A DNA stretch of 64,000 bases from Fictibacillus marinisediminis (GTDB lineage: Bacteria > Bacillota > Bacilli > Bacillales > Fictibacillaceae): NCBI RefSeq assembly GCF_023149135.1, contig NZ_JAIWJX010000002.1:2108001-2172000 (forward strand), read 5' to 3'. The stretch's first letter is position 1, and every line of letters starts with the position of its first letter. Below the pieces are notes generated by a model. The model searched no databases. It saw only the letters and a list, made by a program, of their open reading frames with translations, and had not been told where the DNA came from. This document shows, piece after piece, positions 1 through 8,689 of this stretch. Made by a program: the position numbers and the translations under genes.

Positions 1-24
1 CCTGATGATACTTGGTGGAAATAA
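1..24 (+). CDS. Possible 3' end of an upstream gene
   Basis: The first 24 bases can be read as the last seven codons (PDDTWWK) and a TAA stop of a gene that begins before the window. A terminator follows 14 bases later, which fits the end of a transcription unit. Too little is present to identify the product, and the frame is chosen only because it ends in a stop just before the terminator. Confidence 0.3.
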   Translation, partial: PDDTWWK

Positions 25-38
25 AATGAACCTCATTA

Positions 39-65
39 AAAGCAGACAAAAAGTCTGCTTTTTTT
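39..65 (+). terminator. Intrinsic terminator
   Basis: A 9-bp GC-containing stem (AAAGCAGAC / GTCTGCTTT) with an A-rich loop runs into a T tract. It closes the transcription unit that enters the window from the left. Confidence 0.8.
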
Positions 66-121
66 CATGGAAAAGATGAGGTATACTTATTTTGGGAATG
101 ATGTGAGAAAGGAAGCAAACT

Positions 122-376
122 GTGAGTAAAAAAGCAAAAATTGTATTTGTAATCAGTACACTTGTTTTTGTTATTGTATTGTTTTCCTCCATTCAAAGGG
201 AAAATACCCGAAAAGAGAACTTAAAAGCAATGGGCGATTATTTCAACAAAAAGTTTGAGTTAGATGAGGATCTGAAAAGCCAATACGATAATGAATTTAA
301 AGTTAAAGTAGGGAAAGAACGCTATATTGTCACATTGAAAAACAAAAAAGTGGTTTCAGCAAAGAAGGAATCCTAA
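122..376 (+). CDS. Small membrane-anchored protein of unknown function
   Basis: This 84-residue protein has one N-terminal hydrophobic segment (about residues 7-24) after a Lys-rich start, followed by a charged, Lys/Glu-rich tail. It is most likely anchored in the membrane by the N-terminus with the C-terminal part outside. The start is GTG at 122, preceded by AAAGGAAG at the right distance. It stands alone between two terminators, so it is probably monocistronic. I do not recognise a family and assign no function. Confidence 0.6.
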   Translation: MSKKAKIVFVISTLVFVIVLFSSIQRENTRKENLKAMGDYFNKKFELDEDLKSQYDNEFKVKVGKERYIVTLKNKKVVSAKKES

Positions 377-383
377 ACACAAG

Positions 384-414
384 AAGATTGCCAAAATATA
401 GGCAATCTTTTTTT
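384..414 (+). terminator. Intrinsic terminator
   Basis: AAGATTGCC and GGCAATCTT form a 9-bp stem with an 8-base A/T loop, followed by a run of seven T. It ends the small membrane protein gene. Confidence 0.85.
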
Positions 415-557
415 GAGGAAAAAATGATTTAGAAGGTTTAAAACATTTCAAGTTTTCCAGCAATTCATTTGACAGGATATGGTATTTTTCATATAGTTAG
501 AAAGCTGATGTACCAAAGCTTTAATCGTAAAAGTAACGAAAAGAAAGGAGGGTGAAC

Positions 558-1814
558 ATGCGTTTTAAAGATTTTCACCCCAATATTAAAATCCGGATTG
601 TTGAATCACTGCTCTCGGGCTCCATAGGAGCAATGATCTATCCTTTTATGGCTATTTATTTAGCAGAAAGAGTTGGTGAATCCCTAACTGGCATATTGTT
701 AATTATCAATATAGCGGTTGGCTTCCTGGTGGGGTTTTACGGCGGTTATTACGCAGACACCATTGGCCGTAAGAAAATCATGGCCATTGCAGAGACGTTA
801 AGATTTGCTAGTGTACTGATTATGGCAGGAGCAAATGGCCCATGGGTACATTCAGAAATGGCCGCTGCTTACATAACCATAGCCATGATGATGGTTAACA
901 GCATCTGCTGGGGACTGGCAGGCCCTGCGGCCAGTGCGATGCTGATTGATGTGAGCACTCCAGAGAACCGAAAATTCATGTATGGTATTACCTATTGGAC
1001 AAATAATCTTTCAATTGCTCTTGGGGGTTTGGCAGGAGGCTACTTGTTTAAGGATTATCTTTTTGAATTGCTTGTCGGCCTATCCATTGTTTCGATGGTA
1101 TCCGTTATTCTTGTCGTATTTTTTATCAAGGAAACCTATGTTCCTGTGAAGAAGACCGTAAAGAAAAGCGTACTGGCTGATATTTTATCCAGCTATAGAA
1201 TCGTTTTTAAAGATACAACTTTCATTTTGTTTATCGTTGCTTATTTATTGGTCTTATCTCTTGAATTTCATTTATCAAACTATGTTTCTGTCCGCTTAAG
1301 CCAAGATATGCCTGTTCAGAAATTATTCAACTTCTCAGTAGATGGCTTCAACATGCTGGGAATTCTGAGAACAGAAAACACATTGCTTGTCGTACTTCTT
1401 GCTGTTCTGGTCAGCAAGATCACTTCGCGCTTCAAAGACAAACGTGTTTTCTTTCTAGGACTTGCCTTGTATATTGTGGGTTACTTAACCATTTCCTACA
1501 GCAATCATGGCTTGATTCTGCTAACAGTTATGGTCATCGCTACGGTTGGAGAATTGATGTTTGTTCCGATTGAACAGTCCTATCTTGCCGACATTCCTCC
1601 CGATGATCTCCGCAGTTCTTACATGGCGGTGAGCGGAATGGTATACCGGGGAGCAATGACCATTGCCGCAGTCAGCATTACACTCGGCCATTTTATCCCT
1701 CGAATGGGGATGACCCTTATATTCATGTTAATGGCTTGTACAGGAATTGCCATTTTTGTTAAAGTGCTGCCGTCTCTGGAGGAAAAACGCACGAAGCAAA
1801 AACAAACAGCCTAA
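558..1814 (+). CDS. MFS transporter (drug-efflux type)
   Basis: This is a roughly 418-residue major facilitator superfamily permease with 12 predicted transmembrane segments. The loop between helices 2 and 3 carries the MFS motif A (GGYYADTIGRKK, about residues 56-67), and a longer charged loop near the middle separates the two six-helix halves. Length and motif fit proton-driven exporters of the YttB/MdrP kind, but the substrate cannot be read from sequence. The start is taken as ATG 558 because AAAGGAGG ends about 7 bases before it; an in-frame GTG at 552 overlaps that ribosome binding site. It is followed by a terminator shared with the convergent Lrp-type gene. Confidence 0.8.
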   Translation: MRFKDFHPNIKIRIVESLLSGSIGAMIYPFMAIYLAERVGESLTGILLIINIAVGFLVGFYGGYYADTIGRKKIMAIAETLRFASVLIMAGANGPWVHSEMAAAYITIAMMMVNSICWGLAGPAASAMLIDVSTPENRKFMYGITYWTNNLSIALGGLAGGYLFKDYLFELLVGLSIVSMVSVILVVFFIKETYVPVKKTVKKSVLADILSSYRIVFKDTTFILFIVAYLLVLSLEFHLSNYVSVRLSQDMPVQKLFNFSVDGFNMLGILRTENTLLVVLLAVLVSKITSRFKDKRVFFLGLALYIVGYLTISYSNHGLILLTVMVIATVGELMFVPIEQSYLADIPPDDLRSSYMAVSGMVYRGAMTIAAVSITLGHFIPRMGMTLIFMLMACTGIAIFVKVLPSLEEKRTKQKQTA

Positions 1815-1820
1815 TCAATA

Positions 1821-1848
1821 AACCTTCAGCCTGCCGGGCTGAGGTTTT
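1821..1848. terminator. Bidirectional terminator between convergent genes
   Basis: AACCTTCAGCC and GGGCTGAGGTT form a stem with one bulge. A T-rich stretch follows on the plus strand, and the stem also serves the minus-strand regulator gene ending at 1850. Confidence 0.65.
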
Positions 1849-1849
1849 C

Positions 1850-2260
1850 TCATGCACGGTTAATAACAATGGAAAGTTTATAATTAACATGTTCGTTTAA
1901 CTTAACCAGAAATTGATCGAGTATTTCATTGGATGGAAACCTGCACTCCAGAAGGTAGCAGCCATCTCCGCTTATTTTGAAGTTATTTATGACAAACTCC
2001 TTTTGCGCATCCAAAAACGTTAAATACGGCTGATGATGAACATTTTTAGTAAATATATTGATAAAACAATGAAGAGTAAAGCCGAATTTTTTATAATTCA
2101 TCCGAACCGTATATCCTTCTATGATGCCTTCATCTTCTAATTTCAAAACCCTTGATGAAGCAGCCTGGCCTGTTAAATGAACCTTTTCCCCAAGTTCTTT
2201 CATGGTCATTCGGCCATTATTTGAAAGAACTTCTATGATTTTTTTATCGGTATTGTCCAT
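1850..2260 (-). CDS. Lrp/AsnC family transcriptional regulator
   Basis: A roughly 136-residue DNA-binding regulator of the feast/famine (Lrp/AsnC) family. The N-terminal winged helix-turn-helix covers about residues 3-60 (LSNNGRMTMKELGEKVHLT... then SSRVLKLEDEGIIEGY). A C-terminal ligand/oligomerisation (RAM-type) domain of about 75 residues follows. The start at ATG 2260 is preceded by AAAGGA; a GTG and TTGs lie slightly upstream in frame. It is transcribed divergently from the MBL-fold hydrolase gene at 2382 across a 120-bp gap, so it may control that gene and itself. The ligand is unknown; amino acids are usual for the family. Confidence 0.85.
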   Translation of the reverse strand: MDNTDKKIIEVLSNNGRMTMKELGEKVHLTGQAASSRVLKLEDEGIIEGYTVRMNYKKFGFTLHCFINIFTKNVHHQPYLTFLDAQKEFVINNFKISGDGCYLLECRFPSNEILDQFLVKLNEHVNYKLSIVINRA

Positions 2261-2381
2261 CACCAACAACATTCCTTTCACAATTCAAGCAATATCCTGA
2301 AAACACTTGAAAAAAGCTATGTATACCTATCATTCTTCTATTTTAAACTAACTGTGAAGCATACAAAAGGAGGACAACAGA

Positions 2382-3140
2382 ATGAATATCAGACTTATTC
2401 GAAACGCAACATTGGTTATAGATTATGCGGGAACAACGTTTCTAATGGATCCATTCTTTGCTGATAAAGGAACAATTCCGCCGTTTCCAGATTCAGCAAA
2501 TCAGGATAAGGCAAACCCTTTAGTATCATTACCATACTCGATAGAAGAATTGATTTCGGCGGACGCTGTCATTGTCACTCATTTGCATCCCGATCATTTT
2601 GATGATACTGCCAAGAAGGCACTTCCTAAAGATATCATCATCTTCGCTCAAAATGATAGAGACGCTGAAAAGATTCGGAAAGATGGATTTCAAAACGTAA
2701 AGTCGCTTGAGCAAGAATGTCTGATTGGGGACATCAAACTGGCCAGGACGGATGGACAGCATGGGATCGGTGAAATCACAAAGCGGACAGGAAAAGTGTC
2801 AGGCGTTGTTTTCACTCATCCAAAAGAAAAAACGCTATACGCAGCGGGTGATACGGTTTGGTGCGACGATGTTAAGGAAGCCTTGCTGAATCATGATCCG
2901 GAAGTGATTGTAGTGAATGCAGGAGCTGCCCAGTTTCTAAAAGGCGGTCCCATAACAATGACGAAAGAGGATGTCTATGAAACTTATAGGGCTGCCCCTG
3001 GTGCTAAAATTTTCGTATGCCATATGGAAGCTCTTAACCACTGCCTGCTGACGAGAGAAGAACTGGATCATTATTGCAGTGATCTTGGAATGTCTAGCCA
3101 AGTTCTCATTCCGAGGGACGGTAATTCATGCTTTTTTTAA
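2382..3140 (+). CDS. MBL-fold metal-dependent hydrolase
   Basis: A 252-residue metallo-beta-lactamase-fold protein. The metal-binding signature THLHPDHFD lies near residues 66-74, a further ligand Asp is in AAGDTVW (about residue 157), and a C-terminal His is in VCHMEALNHC. The UPF0173/lactonase-like short form lacks a signal peptide, so it should be cytosolic. The ribosome binding site is AAAGGAGG about 7 bases upstream. It is divergent from an Lrp-type regulator. The reaction is unknown; lactone, phosphodiester or N-acyl substrates are all possible in this fold. Confidence 0.8.
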   Translation: MNIRLIRNATLVIDYAGTTFLMDPFFADKGTIPPFPDSANQDKANPLVSLPYSIEELISADAVIVTHLHPDHFDDTAKKALPKDIIIFAQNDRDAEKIRKDGFQNVKSLEQECLIGDIKLARTDGQHGIGEITKRTGKVSGVVFTHPKEKTLYAAGDTVWCDDVKEALLNHDPEVIVVNAGAAQFLKGGPITMTKEDVYETYRAAPGAKIFVCHMEALNHCLLTREELDHYCSDLGMSSQVLIPRDGNSCFF

Positions 3141-3143
3141 TCG

Positions 3144-3182
3144 AAAACCGCAGAAAGACAGAAGTTTTTCTGCGGTTTTTTT
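3144..3182 (+). terminator. Intrinsic terminator
   Basis: AAAACCGCAGAAA pairs with TTTCTGCGGTTTT and is followed by T residues. It ends the MBL hydrolase gene. Confidence 0.85.
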
Positions 3183-3263
3183 ATGACTTGGTAAGTAATC
3201 GTTTCTTTAGGGTAGATAAACAGTCCGCTGCTGTCATATAATCGAATACGAGGTGATATCTAA

Positions 3264-4121
3264 ATGGAAATTCAGTATGTATTGTATGGAGACCAAATTA
3301 TTAAGAGAGATCAAGCTTCTATTGATATGGAAGACAGAGGCTATAATTTCGGTGACGGAATTTATGAAGTGGTTTATATTTATGGCGGAAAACCATTTTC
3401 AATGGAAGAGCATTTCAAGCGATTTGCCGAAAGTGCAGCCAAGCTTGAGATGAAGCTGCCTTACACACTCGAAACGATTATAGATCTGACGGTTAAACTG
3501 ATTGATGCCAATAAAATTCATAATGGAATTGTATACATACAGATGACAAGAGGAGCTTCTCCAAGAAATCATTTATTCGACCGGGAGTCATCCTGCCTGA
3601 TCACAGGCTTTGCAAGAAAGATGGATCCACCCGTTCAAGCTCAGGAGAATGGAGTAAAGACCTATCTTACAGAAGATATCCGCTGGCTGAGATGTGACAT
3701 AAAGAGCCTGAACTTGCTGGGCAATACGATGGCCAAGAGAAAAGCGGCAGACCATGGATGCCACGAAGCGCTCCAGCATCGGGAAGGAACATGTACAGAA
3801 GGGTCATCTTCTAACTTGTTTATCATTAAAAACGGAACATTGTATACGCATCCGGCTACCAACCTGATCCTTAACGGCATTACCCGCCAGCATATTTTAA
3901 CGATTGCAAACGAAGAGAATGTTGACGTCACTGAACAGGCATTTACTACGGATGACCTCCTCGAGGCAGATGAAGTTTTCATCTCAAGCACAACGATGGA
4001 GATTGCTCCTGTCATTGCAGTGACGGGAGACAAAAAAGGGACTTATCCGATTGGTCCGATTACTCGTTTTCTTCAGAAGAAACTTAAAGAAAAAATAAAC
4101 CAGCCGACTGTTCTAAATTAA
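3264..4121 (+). CDS. dat: D-alanine aminotransferase
   Basis: This class IV pyridoxal-phosphate aminotransferase (285 residues, the usual length of Bacillus D-amino-acid transaminases) interconverts D-alanine and 2-oxoglutarate with pyruvate and D-glutamate. It supplies D-amino acids for the wall. The PLP lysine is K147 in CDIKSLN, the N-terminal RGYNFGDGIYE and the GTCTEGSSSN segment match the family, and the C-terminal part carries ITRQHI. The start is ATG 3264 after GAGGTGAT. It is followed 12 bases later by the DUF502 gene, probably in the same transcript. Branched-chain or aminodeoxychorismate enzymes share the fold, but these motifs fit Dat best. Confidence 0.9.
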   Translation: MEIQYVLYGDQIIKRDQASIDMEDRGYNFGDGIYEVVYIYGGKPFSMEEHFKRFAESAAKLEMKLPYTLETIIDLTVKLIDANKIHNGIVYIQMTRGASPRNHLFDRESSCLITGFARKMDPPVQAQENGVKTYLTEDIRWLRCDIKSLNLLGNTMAKRKAADHGCHEALQHREGTCTEGSSSNLFIIKNGTLYTHPATNLILNGITRQHILTIANEENVDVTEQAFTTDDLLEADEVFISSTTMEIAPVIAVTGDKKGTYPIGPITRFLQKKLKEKINQPTVLN

Positions 4122-4133
4122 AGGGGTATTTGT

Positions 4134-4706
4134 TTGAAAGCGATTGCGAAATATTTTATCAATGGAATTTTGACTGCACTTCCTATTATTTTGGTTTTTT
4201 ATGTTCTCGTAAAGGTGTTTGATTTTCTAGACAGTATCCTTGGCGATACCTTGAAAAATTATATGAAGAATGATTATATTCCTGGAATCGGCATACTTGC
4301 GACAATTGTTCTTTTGATCATATTAGGATGGCTCTCGTCTCAATATATCAGTGGGCGGTTCATATCATTACTGGATTCGGCTTTAGAAAGGATCCCGCTC
4401 GTCAAAACTCTCTATTCTGTCATTAAAGATACTTTTCAGTCCTTACTGGGGGAGAAACGATCGTTTTCTACAGTCGTACTGGTTGAAATGCCTGAAAATG
4501 GTTTGAAAAGCATCGGCTTTATTACGACTGACAATCCAGAAGTTCTTTCAGAGGCATTTATGGGACATGTGGCGGTTTATATTCCGCAAACGTTTCAGAT
4601 TGCCGGTTTTACCTTTTTGGTTCCAAGAGCCAACATTACTGTTTTGGACATTAAACCTGAAGATGCAATGAAATTTATTCTTTCGGGAGGAGTAGCGTCC
4701 AAATAA
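4134..4706 (+). CDS. DUF502 family membrane protein
   Basis: A 190-residue integral membrane protein with two clear transmembrane helices (about residues 7-28 and 52-72) and a soluble C-terminal half rich in beta structure. The segment SALERIPLVKTLYSVIKDTFQSL and the later GFITTD block are typical of the DUF502 family, whose function is unknown. Translation starts at TTG 4134 after AAAGGGG. It lies 12 bases downstream of dat and ends before a terminator, so the two genes form a likely operon. Confidence 0.8.
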   Translation: MKAIAKYFINGILTALPIILVFYVLVKVFDFLDSILGDTLKNYMKNDYIPGIGILATIVLLIILGWLSSQYISGRFISLLDSALERIPLVKTLYSVIKDTFQSLLGEKRSFSTVVLVEMPENGLKSIGFITTDNPEVLSEAFMGHVAVYIPQTFQIAGFTFLVPRANITVLDIKPEDAMKFILSGGVASK

Positions 4707-4725
4707 GAGAAACTTATTTTTGTTG

Positions 4726-4771
4726 AACCTTCAAGAACGGTCTTTCTGCCGCGCTTGAAGGTTTATTTTTT
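4726..4771 (+). terminator. Intrinsic terminator
   Basis: AACCTTCAAG and CTTGAAGGTT form a 10-bp stem that holds a GC-rich internal loop, followed by a T-rich tail. It closes the dat-DUF502 unit. Confidence 0.7.
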
Positions 4772-4819
4772 ATTACTGCCTCATACCTTCTTAAGAAGTG
4801 AACTCTTAAGGAGACATCA

Positions 4820-6025
4820 ATGAACATGAAAAGAAGGTACCGCACTCTTACAAAAGCTGTTATCATTCCTTCAGGTTTCTTTGTCCGTATCCTTCGCAGC
4901 TTTATTCCTTCTGAAAGATCTATTGTCTGGGCAATCCCTCAGCAAGACCGAAAATGGATCACGGACAGAATGAACCAGGCGGGTTCTGAAAGTGGACTCT
5001 CTTTTTATTACGGCAACGAAAAAAGCTTGATCAGCCTCATTAAAGAAAAAACGCAATTACATAATCGAAACAATATCACAAGAACGGAAGCATATTATCA
5101 CTTTTATAAAAACCATCCCGAGGTTCATTGGGCATTGCTTGCGCACATGGTGTCCAGGAATGCTGGATATCAGATGACGGATTTAAAGGGAGAATTTCTG
5201 ACAAGGCTCCTGAATGATGAGCAGCGCTTTCCAATCTATTGGGCATTAGAGACAGCGAACAGCCTCATCTTTCAAGATGTATACCCGCAGCTTCTCTTGT
5301 ATGAGGAAAGCAAACGTGCCAGAAGAAGTCTTTTTCATTTGCTGCCAGGGCTAGAAACCTCCGCCTTCATGAAGCCGATTTGGGAACATTTTTGGCACAG
5401 TCAAGAGAGCCGGATCCTTACCATGGCTCTTATTATTAATGAGCAAAATTTTATTGATAATCGGGTGGTTCATAATAACACCCATGCCAAAGCCTTCCAT
5501 AGTGTACCTTTTCAACTGCAAAACCTTCTCCAGTTAACAAAGATCATTTTTCCGGTTCAATCTGGCATCACAAAACTTGCTGGCATACGGGTCACCAGAT
5601 TTAACGATCTAGCCAGCAGGATAGAAACAGGCAAACACCTATACCGGCAGCTTTTTCATGAAAGGCTGCAATCCGGTATATTGCGATTTGCGGACCAACA
5701 GCCCCACACTGGGTCACGAACGGATTATTGGAAAGAGGTTTTCACTTCTGATCTCTCTGCTTTTTCACCATCCTATGATAGAGAGAGGATGGGGTATTTT
5801 AAACTAAAAAAGAAAGCAGAGCGTTTATACAGCCCAAAATTGCTTGACGCCTGGAATACATTTTTTACTGATTCTCCAGTGAAGGGAGATTGGTTTAACG
5901 GTAAAGACATGCCTGAACAATTCAATTTCTTATTTAAACCAAAACCAGCATTCATAGAAAGAGAATATTGGACCGATCTACATCAACTGGAGGGTGCAGT
6001 GCTGGCCAAACAATTTTTATTCTAA
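4820..6025 (+). CDS. yppC: DUF2515 protein, YppC-like
   Basis: A 401-residue cytosolic-looking protein that I match to the DUF2515/YppC family of Bacillus. Recognisable segments are NNITRTEAYYHFYKNHPEVHW (split by family-specific residues, about 82-102), HMVSRNAGYQMTDLKGE, and INEQNFIDNRVV (about 206-217). No catalytic motif is evident and the function is unknown. The start is ATG 4820 after AAGGAGA. A YppG-like gene follows convergently, which recalls the ypp cluster of B. subtilis and supports the assignment. Confidence 0.65.
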   Translation: MNMKRRYRTLTKAVIIPSGFFVRILRSFIPSERSIVWAIPQQDRKWITDRMNQAGSESGLSFYYGNEKSLISLIKEKTQLHNRNNITRTEAYYHFYKNHPEVHWALLAHMVSRNAGYQMTDLKGEFLTRLLNDEQRFPIYWALETANSLIFQDVYPQLLLYEESKRARRSLFHLLPGLETSAFMKPIWEHFWHSQESRILTMALIINEQNFIDNRVVHNNTHAKAFHSVPFQLQNLLQLTKIIFPVQSGITKLAGIRVTRFNDLASRIETGKHLYRQLFHERLQSGILRFADQQPHTGSRTDYWKEVFTSDLSAFSPSYDRERMGYFKLKKKAERLYSPKLLDAWNTFFTDSPVKGDWFNGKDMPEQFNFLFKPKPAFIEREYWTDLHQLEGAVLAKQFLF

Positions 6026-6032
6026 AACAAGC

Positions 6033-6067
6033 AAAAGAGAACTCAGTTAGGAAAGAGCTCTCTTTTT
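6033..6067 (+). terminator. Intrinsic terminator
   Basis: AAAAGAGAACTC pairs imperfectly with GAGCTCTCTTTT and is followed by T residues. It lies between the convergent yppC- and yppG-like genes. Confidence 0.6.
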
Positions 6068-6075
6068 AACGAAGA

Positions 6076-6606
6076 TTATTTAAAAATGGAGATGATGGAT
6101 CCTAATTGCTGCATCATTCCCATGGCAGAGTTTATTCCATTGAATGTTTTACCCCAGCTGAATGGACTGCCTTGATTGCCGGGGTTCTGGAATGGCTGCT
6201 GGTTAAATGGGAATTGCTGTCCGCCGGGAAACCCGCCGTTCCCGAATGGAAAGGGGGTGGGAAACATGGAATTGGCCGCTTGATTATTATTTTGTTTATT
6301 CAACTTTCCGTTCCCACCCGGACCACCAAGAAAAGGGTTATAGGGATAGGGTGGCCGGGGAGGGAGCATATGATGATTCATATAGGGATTAGGTGGCGGA
6401 GGATATGGAGGATAGGCAGCCATATAGGGATTCGGTTTTGATGCATAATGCTGGCTCCCTGATGGAGGAGAAGCAGGAAGCGGCGGACGGGGAGGAGAAT
6501 GTTCCATCAGTTCCGGATGATTGGACACCGATTCTTTATGAAATGGATCATAGCCTCCATATGGAAAATAACGCAATGATCCATTATTCTTCCTTTTGTT
6601 ATACAA
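6076..6606 (-). CDS. yppG: Proline-rich YppG-like protein
   Basis: About 176 residues of low-complexity protein rich in Pro, Asn, Gly, Gln and Phe. The middle (about 35-95) is a series of PPxP and NPYM/NPF motifs, then come Asn/Gln/Gly/Phe-rich stretches, and the C-terminus is a conserved-looking helix (FNGINSAMGMMQQLGSIISIFK split over residues 155-176). The composition is like that of Bacillus YppG and of spore-coat or other surface proteins. Translation probably starts at TTG 6606, because GAGGTG sits just upstream and overlaps the GTG at 6615. Open frames on the opposite strand here are shadows of this biased composition. The role is unproven. Confidence 0.65.
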   Translation of the reverse strand: MYNKRKNNGSLRYFPYGGYDPFHKESVSNHPELMEHSPPRPPLPASPPSGSQHYASKPNPYMAAYPPYPPPPNPYMNHHMLPPRPPYPYNPFLGGPGGNGKLNKQNNNQAANSMFPTPFPFGNGGFPGGQQFPFNQQPFQNPGNQGSPFSWGKTFNGINSAMGMMQQLGSIISIFK

Positions 6607-6702
6607 ATTTTTCACCTCGAATTTTTTCCTTATATGTATATGCTTGTTTAAGAAAAGGGTATAGACAAGGGTCTTTATTTCATAAAATAAAGCTTTTCAT
6701 AC

Positions 6703-6738
6703 AAAAAAGCTTCCGGGAAGTGATCCCGAAAGCTTTTT
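6703..6738 (-). terminator. Intrinsic terminator of pit
   Basis: On the minus strand AAAAAGCTTTCGGGA pairs with TCCCGGAAGCTTTTTT. It immediately follows the pit stop codon. Confidence 0.85.
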
Positions 6739-6739
6739 A

Positions 6740-7747
6740 TTATACGAATAAATTTAAAATTTGATAGATAATGGCAGCTAATACCGCTGAGATCGGCAAT
6801 GTAATAATCCATGTTAGGACAATTCGCCGAGCAACTCCCCATTTAACTCCTTTAACACGCTTAGCAGAACCTACACCCATGATTGCAGATGAAATAACAT
6901 GAGTCGTACTGACTGGCAGTTTTAAAGCCGTAAAAGTGAAGATAATCACGGCAGATGATAAATCAGCTGCAGCTCCATTTACCGGTTGAAGTTTCATGAT
7001 CTTTCCACCGACGGTCTTAATGATCTTCCAGCCGCCAACGGATGTTCCGATACCCATTGAAAGAGCTGCGGCAACCCTTACCCACATTGGGATGCCTTCT
7101 GTGGTATGGTATCCACCTGCAATCAATGCCAGGGTAATGATCCCCATCGCTTTTTGTGCATCGTTCGTTCCGTGTGAGAAAGATTGAAGAGCGGCAGTGA
7201 AAATTTGAAAGGTACGGAAGCCTTTATTTGTTTTTGTTTTATTAAAGTTTTTAAAGATTGCTGCAAATAGAGTCATGATGATAAAACCGACAGCTAAAGC
7301 AACAAATGGTGAAATAATTAAAGCTTGAATGATTTTTAGAAAACCATCGTAGTTGAGGACCCCGAATCCTGCTGCAGAAATAGCAGCACCTGCAATTGAT
7401 CCGATAATCGCATGAGATGAACTTGACGGAATCCCGTAATACCAGGTAATCAAGTTCCAGGCGATACCAGCGATAAGGGCCGACAATACAATGAGCAATC
7501 CTATTTTTTCATCATGAAACTGAAAAGGATCGACAATATCTTTACTTACACTTTTGGCTACGCCTGTAAAGGTCAATGCACCAATAAGGTTCATTGTAGC
7601 GGCAAGTGCGATGGCTACCTTTGGAGGCAGCGCTTTTGTTGACACTGAGGTCGCAATCGCATTGGCTGTATCGTGGAAACCGTTGATAAAATCAAAGGCC
7701 AATGCGAAGATAACGACTAAAACGATCAGAAAAAATAACGTATCCAT
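6740..7747 (-). CDS. pit: PiT family inorganic phosphate transporter
   Basis: A roughly 335-residue, 10-helix integral membrane transporter of the PiT/PHO-4 family, which imports (metal-)phosphate by proton symport. The family signatures GFHDTANAIATSVST near the N-terminus and SHGTNDAQKAMGII in the middle are both present, as is the C-terminal PVSTTHVISSAIMGVG. The start is taken as ATG 7747 because AAGGAG lies 9 bases upstream; the in-frame TTG at 7753 is too close. It follows the DUF47 gene by 13 bases in one operon, the usual arrangement for this low-affinity phosphate system. Confidence 0.93.
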   Translation of the reverse strand: MDTLFFLIVLVVIFALAFDFINGFHDTANAIATSVSTKALPPKVAIALAATMNLIGALTFTGVAKSVSKDIVDPFQFHDEKIGLLIVLSALIAGIAWNLITWYYGIPSSSSHAIIGSIAGAAISAAGFGVLNYDGFLKIIQALIISPFVALAVGFIIMTLFAAIFKNFNKTKTNKGFRTFQIFTAALQSFSHGTNDAQKAMGIITLALIAGGYHTTEGIPMWVRVAAALSMGIGTSVGGWKIIKTVGGKIMKLQPVNGAAADLSSAVIIFTFTALKLPVSTTHVISSAIMGVGSAKRVKGVKWGVARRIVLTWIITLPISAVLAAIIYQILNLFV

Positions 7748-7760
7748 AGCCAATCACTCC

Positions 7761-8381
7761 TTAGGCGTTACGCATGATAATGGTTTCAAGAGTATCGGCA
7801 ACATCTTCAGTGCTGTCGGAAATAGCCTCAAGAAGCTCATAAAGCTCTTTATATTGCATGATTTTAATCGGGTCCTTTTCGACGCTGAATAAGTTTTTGA
7901 TGCTTGTACGAAGCAGGTCATCAACCACAGATTCAAGATCGTTCAGCTTAATCGCATGCGGACGGATTTCCATAAGTTTTTTCTTGTGCAATAATTTAGC
8001 GGATTCAGCAACCTCGTAAGTCGCTTCTAGAATATGGCCAGCAAATTGAACCATGTATTGGTCAGGTGTTGTGATGTTGTACATTTCAAATCTGGAAGCA
8101 CATTGTTCCATGCCGTCCAGAATGTCGTCCATTTTATTGGCAAGCTCTAAAATGTCTTCACGTTCTAGGGGAGTAATAAAGGTCTTGTTCAAACCGATAA
8201 TCAACTCGTGGATAAATTTATCGCCCTTGTTTTCATATGCCTTCATTTTTCTTGCAAATTCTTTTAAATCTTCATCGGATTTGATTTTAAAATCCACAAA
8301 GTATTGTGCGGAGTCGCGGACGTTATCTGCGATGCTGGTTAGTAAGTCCAAAAACAAATCCTTTTTTGATGAAAATATCAT
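7761..8381 (-). CDS. ykaA: DUF47 (PhoU-like) phosphate transport accessory protein
   Basis: A 206-residue, mostly helical protein of the DUF47/PhoU-like family, which partners PiT transporters. Repeated E/D-rich helix motifs typical of the family are visible (ELANKMDDILDGMEQC and ELLEAISDSTEDVADTLE), likely metal-binding or regulatory surfaces. The start is ATG 8381 with GGAGG 9 bases upstream. It is first in the ykaA-pit operon. It probably modulates the transporter from the cytosolic side, which is inference from family and context. Confidence 0.88.
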   Translation of the reverse strand: MIFSSKKDLFLDLLTSIADNVRDSAQYFVDFKIKSDEDLKEFARKMKAYENKGDKFIHELIIGLNKTFITPLEREDILELANKMDDILDGMEQCASRFEMYNITTPDQYMVQFAGHILEATYEVAESAKLLHKKKLMEIRPHAIKLNDLESVVDDLLRTSIKNLFSVEKDPIKIMQYKELYELLEAISDSTEDVADTLETIIMRNA

Positions 8382-8451
8382 GTACTAAAACCTCCGTTTG
8401 TTAAGAAAAAGTAAATTTCCCCTAAATTTTTTGCTAACCCAAACCAATCGT

Positions 8452-8480
8452 ATTATAACTTTTATGATTCTAAAGATAAA
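8452..8480 (-). promoter_or_regulatory. Candidate SigA promoter of ykaA-pit
   Basis: On the minus strand a perfect -10 TATAAT (8452-8457) is preceded 17 bases upstream by a poor -35 TTTATC (8475-8480). It lies about 70 bases before the ykaA start. The weak -35 suggests either low activity or the need for an activator. Confidence 0.4.
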
Positions 8481-8562
8481 CAGCTTTTTTGAATTGAAAT
8501 AAAACATTTACAAAAGCTTTACAATTCAGTTCTTCCCTTATAGAGTATACCCCCTAAGACAT

Positions 8563-8683
8563 AAAAAAAGCAGCTTTCCGCTGCCAATCATTTATATGTA
8601 ATGGCCGGGATGAAAAAATTAGAACCTGCAGCATCGTACACGCTATGCATTTACGCTGACATGCTGTGGTACATCCCGTCATC
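8563..8683 (-). ncRNA. Candidate structured small RNA
   Basis: This 120-base stretch has no open frame but has all the parts of an sRNA gene on the minus strand. A promoter (-35 TTGCTA at 8714-8719, 18-base spacer, extended -10 TGTTATATT) predicts a start near 8683. The RNA ends at a compact terminator (GCAGC-GGAAA-GCTGC then T7, 8563-8584). Between them CGGGATG near the 5' end pairs with CATCCCG, and inside that CAGCAT pairs with ATGCTG with ACC/GGU continuing the stem. A further weak hairpin precedes the terminator. It may match a known Bacillales sRNA family; I cannot name one with confidence. Confidence 0.55.
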
Positions 8684-8689
8684 AACTAA

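Noticed and set aside
6106..6764. Several open frames on the plus strand opposite the proline-rich protein
   Set aside because: They arise from the biased codons of the Pro/Gly/Asn-rich minus-strand gene; their products are low-quality Arg/Trp/Gly-rich sequences with no ribosome binding sites.
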